This document shows, piece after piece, positions 1 through 10,260 of a stretch of DNA of 64,000 nt. Source of the stretch: Sodiomyces alkalinus F11 (taxonomy: Eukaryota > Ascomycota > Sordariomycetes > Glomerellales > Plectosphaerellaceae); the NCBI RefSeq assembly GCF_003711515.1, contig NW_021167089.1:503296-567295 (forward strand), given 5' to 3'. The position numbers and the translations under genes were made by a program. The stretch's first letter is position 1. Each line of letters starts with the position of its first letter. Under the pieces are notes generated by a model. It was not told where the DNA came from and ran no database searches. It worked only from the letters and a program-made list of their open reading frames with translations.

Positions 1-3000
1 TATGCTTTAAATAAGTATATCCTATCCACCTATAATATCAGAGCCTCCGCTAGTTACCTAGGTTCCCTTAAGAGTAAGGATAACGTCTGTACCGTATACA
101 CTTACCATGCTATATATAATATTACTAGGGGCCTTAGAGGAGCCCTTAATACTCGTCGTAAGGCTAAAGCTATAGCAAAGGATTTACGCCTTAGAATAGT
201 GCCTAGGGATAATACTAGAAATATAAGAAACGATTTAGAAATAATTTAGAAATAATCACTAATATATCTGCTTTCTTAGCCTAATAGTCCTCTTATAAAA
301 CTAGAAGCTTTTAGGTGGTATTAGGAGTAATATTACTAGGTATATATAGAGTAGAACTCTGTTAGTCCTAGTATATTACCTTTCCCTTTAGCTATAGTAT
401 AATATACTAATAGTATATAATTCCTAGACTGCCCTCCTCTTTACTATGATTATTATTATATAGTTTAGACTGAATTCCGTTATCCTAATATAGGTAATAG
501 AGAGATAGTTTCTAGTAAGTTCTTAACCCTTATTAGAATCAAGACTTTAAGACTTATAGTTATTTCTTTAGAATTTACTACTCCTACCCGCCCCCCCTCC
601 CGTATAATTATCGGGGTTAAGACCTTATCTTCCGTTTTCTGATTATAAAGACTGAATATACTATTAGGATATAGGTTTAGACTATTCCTATACTGCTAGT
701 AAATGGTTTTTAGTGTAGATTTAGACTATTACTAGATAGCTAGCTTAGTGTTTTTAGAATAGGTTTAGACTATTTTTATAATACTGGATTCTTTTTTTTT
801 AACTTTTATAATACCAGCTTAGGATATATAGAATCTTTTTTTACTATAAAAACTTTTTTTTAGAACTCCTTTACGATAATAATAAATCACGATCCTAATA
901 GCTAAAGTAGCCCCTTTTATTTTACTGTTACTAATTACCTTACTAATTTAAACGAAATAACCGTTTACGTTCTAGCTAAAGCCTTATTAGTTCTAGCTTA
1001 TGCTACCGCTTATCCTAGAGCCTCTGCCTTTTAATTTAAGCCTCTAACTCGCAATCCCTCCGAACTATTTTACGACGGCGCTCCTTAATACTTAGATTTA
1101 TCTTTTTAAATAATAGAGATACTTATAAAGCTTAGGTACGATTTAGGGTAAACTATTAATAAAGATTCTATTAGTTTTAGCGCTAACTTTATAAATAACT
1201 TAGAGGGATACCGCTTAACGACACGCTCCCTATACTTCTAGCTAAAGAACTTCGCGAATCCGAATCTATACTATCGTTATTAAAGCCACTAAAGTCTTGT
1301 AGAGTGTTAAGAGGAGATCTTAATATAGATCGGCTAGAGTTTATAGTACGGCTATGTAAACGATTATAAAAAGCCTTATCACGCTCTATCTTTACCTTAA
1401 CATATTTTCTTTTTATAATAAAGTAAGGTTAGTTACCTTTATATTATATAAAGAGTAGTAATTAGGTATACTTCTTCGTTTAAACATATTATTAAGCCGA
1501 CCCCTTATACCTGTGTTTCGCTATAAGCCGGGGATATTAAGGGAGCGACTAGTAAAGTCTCTGGAGATAAGATTCTAGTTATAATCTCGATATCTATAAA
1601 GGTTAGTATAGGTTTTTATAAGAATATCCGTAAAACTATCCTAGTAATCACTTTAAGGATAAATATATTTCGCCTAGTGAATATATATAAGGCTTAGTAT
1701 ATAACCTTAACCGTGTTAGTATTATTGATAAGTAATACCTAGTCCTTAAATAGAATATTTAAGGTAGCGTAATAAAATTCTAAAGCGATATAGGTAAGTT
1801 ATTTATAAAGGGCCTAGTTATAGTACTCGGGAAATCTCCTTAGCGAATAAGTTAGCGATTAGAACTATATCGGAAATATTTCCGAAACGTTTCCGTTTTT
1901 TCGGATTACCGGTAAATCTATTCTAAATTATTTCGGAATCGTTTCTAAATTGTTTCTAGGTTATACTCACGGCTAATCTTATTATATAGATTATTATAGT
2001 CCTCCTTTATCCGGTATTCTAGTAGAGTTATTAAGATCCGATACCGAGAACCTTCTCCTCTCTCTTAATCACTGCCTAGGAGACTCTTAATACCTCGCCT
2101 AAAATAAACTATATAGAGTCGGATATAACGAGATATCTAATTCTCCTAGGTTTTAAGGGGCCTATACCTTTACTATAAGTATTTTCCGAAACCCTGAATC
2201 ACGGGTAAGACTTAATCTAGAGTTACCCCGAGCAGATTATCTCTATAAAGGTATTTCTACTTAATCTTAATCCTATACTTCTTTTCTAGGATTCGGAAAA
2301 CCTTATAAAATATATAGTAATATATCTTTATTATCTCGGAGTTTATATAGTATCTTACTAAAAGAAGAACTATAAAAGTATTAGAAACGATTCGGAAAGG
2401 TTTCCGATATAGTTTATAAGTATACCTTTTTCGGAGTTCTAGCTATACCACGGCTAAATAATTTCTTTCTAGTATATACCCGTAACGTGTTTATAGTTCG
2501 CGTCGATAAAAAACGATTTTATATCGGGGAAATTCTACATTTTTACCTGCTTATAAGAAAAGTAGATAACTATATAGTTATTTATGGATTAGAATAAGTA
2601 TTAAATATACTAGATATATTAGAATAAGCCCTAAAAAGAATCTTATAATTTCGTTATATATATCCGTTAGTTTACCTCTTTCGTCTACTTAAGGGCTAAA
2701 GTAATACTCCGACTACTTAAAGGAAAAAGGATAATCTATTACTTACGAATAATATATTAGAGGTAATCGGTATTTATAAGACTTATATAAATATCTATCA
2801 TCGATTTCCCACGGAACTCTATAGGGAAGGCTTTAAGTTCTCTTAATCTTAGGAATCTATTAAGTGTTATACTTAGACTACTAATTTTTACGAGTACTCT
2901 AGTAATCCTATTTAGCACTAAGGGGGGGGCTTTTATAGGAGGTAGAGGAGGATATAAATATATTCTATAGGACGTAATAATAATCTATAGTGTTATATAT

Positions 3001-4560
3001 AGATCTATCGGAATAAAAAGTCTTAATTCGACGCTCTAACTTCGCCTTTAGATTTCTCTAGGGTTCTCGAAATAAACTTTATCTATCCTTAAATATAAGT
3101 ATAAGAATAAATAAGAAATCCCGAATAGTTTCTAAATCGTTCCTAAATCGTTTCCGAAACGTTTCCGAAATATTTTATAGTAAATATACCGCACGTCTTT
3201 CGCTTTCTACGATTCGTTATAAAAGAATAGTATTTCTTATCTAAATTCACTAGAACTCCGTGTAGTAAGGGATTAAGAGTCTATGTAATAAGGTCTAGCT
3301 AAGGGTAATGGACTATTAGTATAACAGTATTAAAATAGCGACGCGATATTTAACCTAGTATCTACGATCGGCACCGTACACGATATTATTCGAAGTCCGT
3401 AAGATACTTTGCTTAATTAGAAAAAAGAACTTATCGTACTAGATTTAAGGATATAATACTTATATAGTATCTACTAGAGTCTACTACTAGGAAACACGTC
3501 TCTTAACTTTTAATATATATAATCTTTTTTATAAATCTCCCTTAGATTACTTATGCCCACCTAATACTATATTAGTCCTAATATATAATAGTTTCGACGC
3601 GTTTTTACTTACCTTATAGCTGTTTTTTATACTATAAGTTCTTTTACCTTAGCTCTTCGTTAACTAATTTAATTAAGAAGCTCTATAGTAACTTATATAT
3701 AAAAGAATTTATTTAGAGGAAGATATTAACACGCTTTCCCTCCTGAATATATATAGATATATCATTATATAGCGGTATTACCTAGCGTAGTATTTATAGT
3801 AAGAAAGCTAGGGTATTTCCGCGTAATCTCGTATTAGATCTATAGAATATTAGACTTAATAAAGTTAAATAAAGCTAAAACTTATAATTATCTATAGAGC
3901 TTTCTTCTCTTCGTTATTTAGAATATCGGCTAGAATAATAATTATAATACCTATATTAAGAGTTTTAGGTATTTCTGGAATACTAGCTATATACCGGAAA
4001 CGATTAACTAGTATAGCCTGATAGCCGGGGGTAAGTCTCCTATTAGTATAGGTAGCTATAGATATAAGAATCGAGCTACTCTTAGTCTCGGATAGAATCT
4101 ACTTTTTATTAGGAAGGATGTATATATAGATATATTTAGTGTATATATACCTGCTTTACTTTATTCCGTTAAATTACGTCTCGGACTGCGTAACGACTTG
4201 GATAGAGTCTATAAAGATATGGTCTCTGATTCTTATTCTTAAGGAATCTAGTGTTATAGAATTTATTATTATGTTGTTCTGGGTCTGGTAGCAGTTTATC
4301 TTAATAAATCTCGCTATATGCATTAATATATATGTCTAGATCTATCTTAAATAAAATAAAGAAGATTTCTGAATCGTTTCCGAAACGTTTCCCGGTTTTC
4401 GGATTACTAGTTAATTAATTCGATATTATCACTAAATTATTCCCGAATCGTTTCATAATTATTTCCGAATCATTTCCTTTTATACGTTCGATTATTACTA
4501 CTTTATTAAGTTATTTACCCCTTACTTACTAGTTTATCCCTCCTGTTAATACCTAATACT
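1..4560. repeat. RIP-degraded AT-rich repeat DNA, unclassified
   Basis: No open frame of useful length exists here on either strand. CA and TG are very rare and TA is very common, as expected after repeat-induced point mutation, so this was multicopy DNA. A short motif built around TTTCCGAAACGTTTCC recurs near 1875-1950, 3120-3170 and 4365-4480, each time beside TTTCGGATTAC-like or related text, which suggests internal repeats of one family. Frames on both strands give strings of residues broken by TAG/TAA, but I could not match any to a transposon protein. The stretch may be one or several old elements. Confidence 0.6.
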
Positions 4561-4674
4561 TACTTAGGTATATACGTAGGTTATATAACATGGCACGGAC
4601 CCAGTCCTATAGTAACCCTTAGCTTAACCTTATGCCCCTATAACTACTATCAGCCAAGCCCTCTAGTTGGATAT

Positions 4675-4743
4675 CAGTTTATCTATAACCTGCCCGTGAC
4701 CAAGTATTTTTTACTAGCTAGCAAGGTGGTTGTAGATAAACTG
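4675..4743. repeat. Short hairpin at outer edge of the fold-back element
   Basis: The sequence CAGTTTATCTATAACC at the left is mirrored by GGTTGTAGATAAACTG at the right, with one mismatch, around a loop of about 37 bases. The right stem is shared with the left arm of the larger inverted repeat next to it. Confidence 0.6.
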
Positions 4744-5327
4744 ATGTTGAACTCGGAGGCTGAGCTGAGGGTAGGTGTGGGTCCGAGTGGGGCAAAAAGT
4801 TGAGCTGAGGGTTGCTGTGGGGCTATGTACTAAGATCACGTGACTAAATATCTTAGGTAACCACCCTTATAATAGGTAGGTAAGGGTTATTATAGGGCTA
4901 TATATTAAGGTCACGTGACTAAGTATTTCAGGTAACTACCCTTATAATATATATAAGGTAGGTAAGGGGTATTATAGGGCTATTTATTAAGGCTACGTGA
5001 CTATATATCTAGGTAACTACTCTTATAATAAGTAGATAACGGTTATTATAAGGCTATTTATTAAGGTTATATAACTAAATATATTAGGTAACTACTCTTA
5101 TACTTAGTAAAAGACTTTATAATAATATAATAACCCTTAGTAGAAATACTCCTTATAATACCTTAAGGTATTTAACGCGATCCCGAAATAGTTCGACCAA
5201 TCAATTAAAGGCGTAAAGCCCCGTACCTACCCTTAGCTCAACTTTTTTATCAGCCACGCCCCACATCTACCCTCAGCCCAGCCACCGAGTTCAACATCAG
5301 TTTACATGTAACCTCCTACCAAGCTAG
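4714..5327. mobile_element. Fold-back / MITE-like element with ~110 bp inverted arms
   Basis: Positions 4714-4823 and 5218-5327 are inverted copies of each other. Both arms contain GAACTCGG/CCGAGTTC-type text, repeated GAGCTGAGGGT/ACCCTCAGCTC blocks and a CAGTTTA terminus. The arms keep CA and TG dinucleotides, whereas the middle has lost most of them. No reading frame is present between the arms, so it would be non-autonomous. It lies exactly where mutated DNA gives way to the gene island. I could not find a clear target-site duplication, so transposition is inferred from structure alone; an inverted tandem duplication is the alternative. Confidence 0.55.
4819..5100. repeat. Four-copy tandem repeat (~74-82 bp) inside the fold-back element
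   Basis: Units begin near 4819, 4895, 4977 and 5051 with (G/A)GGCTAT. Each continues with a TTAAGGTCACGTGACTAA-like stretch, then GGTAACTAC and CCTTATAATA. The first two units keep the palindrome CACGTG; in the third it has become TACGTG and in the fourth TATATA, in line with progressive CA-to-TA mutation. Confidence 0.75.
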
Positions 5328-5680
5328 ACAAGGAAGACGAACACGACCAAACATGTTCCCCCTACCAGGGCTCTGGCTTAGCACGGTCCGTCACTTCGCC
5401 GTGCGCTTAGAACAGAGCATCATCGTACCCCACCACGAAATGTGACACAGTACCAATCTATAACTTCCACACCCCTATTTGTCTGACCTCATGTTTGTTG
5501 GTATCCCTTGGTGAACAGCTCGTACTTATCAATGAAATTGTATGGGCGAGACTGGGGGACATGAAAGGAGTCTCATGAATATGTACAAAGCATCCGTGGG
5601 TTTCCCTACTACATAATAGAAGAGCGTTAAGCATGCTTTCCTCCCCGTAAGGGATCTGACTTGCACGAGATAACAAAAGG
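5328..5680. other. Intergenic, no gene seen
   Basis: Normal dinucleotide use returns here. The stretch lies downstream of the metallophosphoesterase gene (minus strand) and would hold its 3' untranslated region and terminator. Minus-strand frames in it are short and resemble nothing I know. Confidence 0.5.
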
Positions 5681-6556
5681 TCAGCCGACCTCCTCACTTC
5701 GTCCGATCGGCACGTGGATGGTCTTGCCCACATCAAATCCCTCATCGACGCATTCCCTCCCGATCATACCAGGGACAACGTAGCCCCGTTGATTACTGAC
5801 CACGCGGATCCCACGCTTCTCAAATTCCGTCGAGTAGTGTGTGTGCCCGTAGACCCAATGCCTGACCGAACCCCACGTCTTCTCGCCGGACATGATATTC
5901 GTTGCGAAGGCCGAGGTCCAGGGATTCTTGAGATGCTCGGGTCTAGATGTCTCCACAACCAACGGCGCGTGGTGTGTCACAACGAGGACCGACCGCCCAG
6001 GGTCTATATTGTCCAGCTCCGCTCTAATCCAAGCGACGTCCGACTTGTGTGCATCATTGTGGCGGTCCACCGTCCAGTTCTCGATCCTGCGAAAGTCATT
6101 CACCCTTTTCCCTACGATCTCTTTGGCTTCGTCGGGGACGTGGGACCAGAGCGTGCAGCCTAGTATAGTGATGGCGTCTGGGAGATCGATTCTGGTTTGT
6201 TGGAGCAATGACAGCTTCCCTTGCAGGCGAGGCTCTTTCTCTAGCTTCTTCGCAGTTGAGAGCGCTGTAGCAAAGTCTAGCCCGTAGAACTCGTGGTTGC
6301 CCAGGACTAAAAAGACACGATCATAGCGTGCCGTCTGGTTGTGGAGGAAGTCGAGGTAGGCGTCGTAGTCGGAGAGGAGACCGATGTCGCCGGCGAGGAT
6401 GAGGTTCGGTGCCGTGGTGGGGAAGTCAAAGACGGAGTACTGCTGGCCGACCTCGAGGTGGAGGTCGGACAGGACCTGAAATGGCAGGGTGGCGATCGTG
6501 GGTTTCAGCGCTCTGTTCAACAAGCGGGCTCGAATTGTGGAAAGAAAACGCTTCAT
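5681..6556 (-). CDS. Calcineurin-like metallophosphoesterase, 291 aa
   Basis: The protein carries all the metal-site motifs of the calcineurin-like phosphoesterase fold in the right order: SDLHLE near residues 30-35 (Asp31, His33), GDIG near 56-59 (Asp57), GNHEF near 86-90 (Asn87, His88), VVTHHAP near 192-198 and GHTH at 237-240. These bind two metal ions in enzymes that cleave phosphate mono- or diesters. The substrate cannot be read from the sequence. I chose the ATG at 6556; the open frame extends upstream only to a TTG, which a fungus would be unlikely to use. No signal peptide or membrane helix is evident, so a cytosolic protein is likely. An intact frame and normal dinucleotide use suggest a live gene. 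It is divergent from the neighbouring gene at 6933. Family assignment is firm; the role is unknown. Confidence 0.85.
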   Translation of the reverse strand: MKRFLSTIRARLLNRALKPTIATLPFQVLSDLHLEVGQQYSVFDFPTTAPNLILAGDIGLLSDYDAYLDFLHNQTARYDRVFLVLGNHEFYGLDFATALSTAKKLEKEPRLQGKLSLLQQTRIDLPDAITILGCTLWSHVPDEAKEIVGKRVNDFRRIENWTVDRHNDAHKSDVAWIRAELDNIDPGRSVLVVTHHAPLVVETSRPEHLKNPWTSAFATNIMSGEKTWGSVRHWVYGHTHYSTEFEKRGIRVVSNQRGYVVPGMIGRECVDEGFDVGKTIHVPIGRSEEVG

Positions 6557-6932
6557 ACTGTAGAAATCGCTAGAACCCTGCGGTGCAGAGATACTCAATT
6601 TGAAAATGATATTGAAGGTTTCATTGTGAACAACATGCCGCGATGCTGTTAGAATGGTCGGGATGAGGATTCCAGGCGGATGGATGGTGTGGTTTTTTGT
6701 TTTCGGAAGATTCTAGGATAAAGATTCAGGTGAAACCAGTTCGCTATAAGCCGCGCGCCAAACGAAACGACCTGGCTTTGTGGTTGGTCGGGGACCTAAA
6801 ATAGCAGCCCCCCCAACCCCCCCGTTCCCCAACAGATTTGGCACGTTAACCCCCCACCTTAACCACAAGCCCCAATTGATCCCTCGACACCGAGCATCTT
6901 CCCACCGTACGAACCAACATCCGTCAAATAGA
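6557..6932. promoter_or_regulatory. Divergent intergenic region between two genes
   Basis: The 376 bp between the start codons of the minus-strand phosphoesterase and the plus-strand gene at 6933 must hold both promoters. It includes a C-rich tract (about 6808-6840, with two runs of C7). No clear TATA box was seen for either direction. Confidence 0.45.
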
Positions 6933-7709
6933 ATGGAAGAAACTTTGATCAAGGTCACTCTCGTCATCCTCGACTTTCAGCAGATACGCTCTTGCATTGT
7001 GGGTGAGCTAGCGCTAAACTACTACAATGTGCCACGGGTGCTGCATGTGAGATCTCAGGCCCCACGTAGGCTGTTTGACCTAGCCGCTCATGCTACCCAG
7101 GATATCGAAATTTGCGTCCCTGAGGCCCGTGTCCCAGAAGCCGCCGCATTGCTCTGCTCTACGGGACTTTTCAAACAGTCCCCTGCGGTGAAGTCTGACT
7201 TGTTCACCGAGTACAAGCAGGGCTACCCTAGGCTGCAACCGACTCTCTGGACTCCAGCAGCCTGCGCAGTTATCATCTTGCCCGACACTCTTTTCGGATT
7301 ACAGCCGCTCGAAGACGCCATCGTCCGGAGGGAAGAGTGGGATTCATCCCCACTCCCTAGCAAACAGATTGTAGACATCATTCCCTCTATCGACCTAGCT
7401 GCCATCCCAGTCCCTCGTCTTTCCTCTCTCCTTGTCGGCCTTTGCCGTCGTTACTTGGATCAGGCGGATGATGCTGCGATGATAGCCGCAGAGCAGTTAG
7501 TTGACGGCATGAACTTGGATCAGGATTGGTGCTCCAGGAACATCTCTGCTGCCGGCGTGGATGTGTACGATCTATCACAGCAGCTGATCCTAGGCAAGTC
7601 ATCCCGGATGGACCAGTTTTCGGGGAACGAGATCACTTGTTTCGTCGCGGACGAAGCCGAGGCGAAGAAGCTACGCGATATTCCAGGATCGGGTTGGGCA
7701 TCAGCATAG
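6933..7709 (+). CDS. Nucleotidyltransferase-fold-like fungal protein, one intron, ~240 aa spliced
   Basis: The frame starts at the first in-frame ATG (6933); the open frame upstream has only a GTG. The N-terminal part reads ...ELALNYYNVPRVLH, then after removal of a 54 bp in-frame intron (7047-7100) continues DIEICVPE. I recognise this as the start of a family of fungal hypothetical proteins often grouped with the nucleotidyltransferase fold, where a G/E-rich strand precedes a (D/E)(I/L)E metal-site strand. The remainder (LLCSTGLF, LWTPAACAVIILPDTLFG, IDLAAIPVPRLSSLLVGLCRRYL) resembles the C-terminal helices of such proteins, but the catalytic triad cannot be proved by eye. The frame is intact and not RIP-mutated. 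Without the splice, 18 extra residues would interrupt the motif. Enzymatic activity and substrate are unknown. Confidence 0.65.
   Translation: MEETLIKVTLVILDFQQIRSCIVGELALNYYNVPRVLHVRSQAPRRLFDLAAHATQDIEICVPEARVPEAAALLCSTGLFKQSPAVKSDLFTEYKQGYPRLQPTLWTPAACAVIILPDTLFGLQPLEDAIVRREEWDSSPLPSKQIVDIIPSIDLAAIPVPRLSSLLVGLCRRYLDQADDAAMIAAEQLVDGMNLDQDWCSRNISAAGVDVYDLSQQLILGKSSRMDQFSGNEITCFVADEAEAKKLRDIPGSGWASA
7047..7100 (+). other. Intron (54 bp, GT-AG, phase 0)
   Basis: Donor GTGAGA and acceptor CCCAG flank a 54 bp stretch whose removal joins NVPRVLH to DIEICVPE. The length is a multiple of three, so the unspliced frame stays open. Fungal introns of 50-70 bp are usual. The branch site is not obvious. 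Confidence 0.65.
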
Positions 7710-7972
7710 GATCAGAAACACCAATCATTCATTTATTGCCGCCTCAATCAGTTTGTTTAGGGGCATACGCGCCCTAGGAGGGGCCGGGCCCGGTGTAGCC
7801 AACATCGATCACCAACGTCAAGCAAGAACCGCCAACAGTAAAGGTGAAACTATAATTAGAGAGCCTTCTGGGCTATATAAACGTGTGACCTGAATCACTG
7901 AATCTCATCTGACAAGCCCGCCTCTTAGCTCCGTCATTTCTTCCACAGCATTTCCCTATACTCAACTCTATA
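7710..7972 (+). promoter_or_regulatory. Intergenic region with TATA box upstream of the 7973 gene
   Basis: TATATAA at 7874-7880 lies about 93 bp before the ATG at 7973 and is followed by pyrimidine-rich text (CTTCC, TTTCCC, CTCAACTC), typical of a fungal core promoter and leader. The first part of the gap would be the 3' end of the gene ending at 7709. Confidence 0.55.
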
Positions 7973-8701
7973 ATGATTCAAGATCGTCTTAACGACGCCG
8001 CTATTGCTCTCTTCCGAGTCCTGAGCAATGCAGGCATTCACTTTGGCATATTCGGTGGATATGCCATCGCCGCAATGGGGGGCCTCCGTGAGAGCAAGGA
8101 CATTGACTGCCTTGGCTCCGTCTCGAAGGATAAGGCTATCGAACTCCTAGACGGAGTCGATGGCTTTGTCGTCATACCGCAGAGCCGTCGTCCGACCGAC
8201 CTGATCGCAGCCGGGCTGTTCTCGTCGAAATCTTCTGCGAGCAATTCCCAGGTAGGCCAACCCCGGCGCCCATCCATCGATGCTACTCCCAAATCTAACG
8301 CATGGCGGCGGTAATCGGGTGCTCGATACTCGTTGGGTAATATGCAGACGAACGTGCTATCCCTGAACGGACAGACTCTCGGCCAGGGCCGCTCTTCTTT
8401 CTTCGACCCGTTCCATCTATTCAAGGGGAAGGTTCGGGCTGCGGCCACCCGATCTCAGTTCCACGACTCGGCAGATCTTCGCTGGCTGGGCAGCCACTTG
8501 GGAGTCCAGATAAAACCTCACACCAGCAAGCTCGATCCTGTTTACGTTGGCCTTGCTATTAGCAGGTACTCGATTCTTGAAAGGCTCTTCGTGGACTTGG
8601 GGGTAGATGTGGAGGCGGCGAAGGAAGCGGCGAAAGACCAAGACCCGAATAATCTACCTCAACCCCAGCCGGGCGATGTGCAGAAGGGCCTTCTAGGCTG
8701 A
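7973..8701 (+). pseudogene. Second nucleotidyltransferase-like gene, probably broken
   Basis: The ATG frame gives FGIFGGYAIAAMGG...SKDIDCL, which fits a nucleotidyltransferase fold: a GG-containing strand and then an Asp-X-Asp strand (DID), the usual metal ligands. It runs as far as VVIPQSR (about 8190). The next recognisable block, SRAVLVEIFCEQFPG (about 8206-8251), is in a different frame, so a small indel lies near 8185-8205. From 8319 the frame returns with ARYSLG and runs to a TGA at 8699-8701 (FFDPFHLFKGK, FHDSADLRWLGSHLG). The middle is separated by a 67 bp intron-like stretch with no AG at its 3' end. No CA-to-TA stops are present, so decay is not by RIP. A very unusual splicing pattern is the alternative. 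It follows the 6933 gene on the same strand. Confidence 0.6.
8252..8318 (+). other. Intron-like stretch lacking its 3' AG
   Basis: It has a donor GTAGGC at 8252 and a branch-site CTAAC at 8295-8299, 19 bases before the expected 3' end. Joining 8251 to 8319 recreates the codons for P-G-A-R-Y. The last bases are TCGG rather than a YAG, so one A-to-G change could have destroyed the acceptor. Confidence 0.55.
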
Positions 8702-9098
8702 TGTATGCTTGAACATCCTTCAAATAGCAATCAGATGCGTCTATCCTTATTTTCCAGTGTGTATACGTTGTAGTTCGGCTGGCTCCGGTCTTCAATGGGG
8801 GGTAGCCTGTATGAACAGACAAGGAATTCGAAGTCCGGGATTCATTCAAGGGTCTCGCCAGTCTCACGAAAAAGCGTCGGGCTTCGGCCAATCTCAGCCG
8901 TACTTCCTCGCTAGCTCGTAGTTCAGGGTGCCCATTTACCCAGTCTCGCCCTTGTGCCTTTCGCCCTCAATGGTCGATGGCATCCCTCCAGCATCGCTAA
9001 CTCTAGCTATGCCTCGAAGCCTAAAATCAAAAGGCAACCCCTGCAATGGGTGACAGCTTCCAGTGCTACTGGAGGTAGGGACGGTTTCGTGAGCAATG
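8702..9098. other. Intergenic, no gene seen
   Basis: Dinucleotide use is normal. Short frames exist on both strands but none resembles a known protein, and one of them runs on into the adjacent LTR. It probably holds the 3' end of the 7973 gene and flanking unique DNA up to the Copia insertion. Confidence 0.5.
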
Positions 9099-9363
9099 TG
9101 TCGCATGGGCACACGGACCACGACGTGGTCCATAGGGGATCCAGGGGGGGGATCCACGCTATAACTAAGGGCTTCGGATATAACAGGGGCGGATACCGGA
9201 AAAGACCGGATAGGATCCAAATAACTTAGTACCTATAATAGAGTCTTTACTACCTAAATTAAGGGTATAAGAGACTCTCCTAGATATAACTTAATATAAT
9301 ATATATACACGAGATTTCTACTCTACTAAGTTAAGTATATAAGTGCCTATTTAATATACGATA
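9099..9363 (+). repeat. 5' LTR of Copia C1
   Basis: It begins TGTCGCATGG and ends ATACGATA, the mutated form of the GTGCGACA seen at the end of the 3' LTR, so the LTR termini were TGTCGCA...TGCGACA. The first ~55 bp keep CA and TG and include the near-palindrome GGACCACGACGTGGTCC; mutation becomes dense only further in. Confidence 0.9.
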
Positions 9364-9376
9364 GTTATAAGCCCGG
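9364..9376 (+). promoter_or_regulatory. Copia primer-binding site, half-tRNA-Met type
   Basis: GTTATAAGCCCGG directly follows the LTR. With one TG-to-TA reversal it is the exact complement of the anticodon arm of initiator tRNA-Met (GGGCTCATAAC). Drosophila copia is known to prime from a 5' half of this tRNA cut in the anticodon loop. C3 has the same bases at 59373-59385. Confidence 0.6.
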
Positions 9377-9757
9377 TTTATAACGCTTAGACGATAGATA
9401 TTAATAAGGCTACCCCTGTTCTACTATAAAAAGTAATCACGTCTATATAAGCACTCTTAAATAACTACTATTAATCTAATTAGAGTAATTAAGAGATTAA
9501 TTAACCTACCTATTAACTAACTAATAAACGATAAACTAGTAAAGATATCTTCTAACGTATCTAACGCCAAATAGAAGGCGACCGCTATTACCCTAGTTAA
9601 CTAGAGGGATTAGGTAGTTTAGGAGCGCGTTATACGCGGTAAATCCGCCTCCTACTAGGATAACTACCTTAATCTAAAACTAAGCGATAAGGAGGCTAAC
9701 GCTTACCTCCTCCTTATACCGACGCCGTCTAACGTTTATAAGTATAAAGCCCTTATC

Positions 9758-9976
9758 GTGGACTTAGACGCGGAGGAGGCTATAGCTACTACGTTTTCTA
9801 CTATTACGCTAAAGGGCGATAAGGCTACCAATACCACGGAGGCCACGGCCGCCGGTAAGAAGAAGACGGCCGCCCGCCGGAAGGCTATAGCCACGGCCGT
9901 AATAAAAGAACTAATAACCAGGACGCCTATATCTATTAATAACCTCTCTAAAAAGGGGCGTACACGCTACCTATAA
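9758..9976 (+). pseudogene. Copia C1 gag fragment
   Basis: This is an open stretch of 72 codons within the 5' coding region of C1. It reads ITLKGDKATNTTEATAAGKK... and ends KKGRTRYL, and closely matches the same stretch in C2 (58274-58507, minus) and C3 (59762-59995, plus). Its location right after the LTR suggests gag. The start is not an ATG and the frame continues on both sides through RIP stops. It is interrupted at 10260 by Gypsy-1. No known gag motif such as a zinc knuckle is visible in this part. Confidence 0.5.
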
Positions 9977-10255
9977 GATCGCCGTGTATACTATAAAGAA
10001 AAGGTAGACTATAACGCGTAGTAGAAGGAGTTTAATATAGTATACTCCTATATTAAAGGGACCGTCTATACTATATTACGTAGCCTCCTTGCCTAGCTAT
10101 AGGATAATACTATAAATAACCCACGGGCTTAGATTACTCTCCTATACGCGTATATAGGACCGACCTCTATAAACCTCTATAAGGAAGCCTTAGTCCTATA
10201 TCGATAATACACCACGCCTATAAAGGCTATACCTAAGGATATAGACGGCTATATT

Positions 10256-10260
10256 ATAAG
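10256..10260. repeat. Target-site duplication ATAAG, left copy (Gypsy-1)
   Basis: ATAAG directly before the LTR is repeated at 17940-17944 directly after the far LTR. The uninterrupted site in C3 (about 60275-60280) has a single GTTATAAGCT. Confidence 0.9.

Noticed and set aside
6557..6598. Extended N-terminus of the metallophosphoesterase (14 extra residues)
   Set aside because: The extension begins with TTG, and the ATG at 6556 fits the domain start.
5714..6652. Plus-strand open frames opposite the metallophosphoesterase
   Set aside because: They are shadows: the minus-strand frame carries every phosphoesterase motif, and the opposite frames show no domain.
6780..6932. N-terminal extension of the 6933 gene
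   Set aside because: Begins with GTG, is Pro/His-rich low-complexity text and overlaps the divergent promoter region.
8954..9229. Open frames on both strands crossing into the Copia LTR
   Set aside because: They span a transposon border and resemble no protein.
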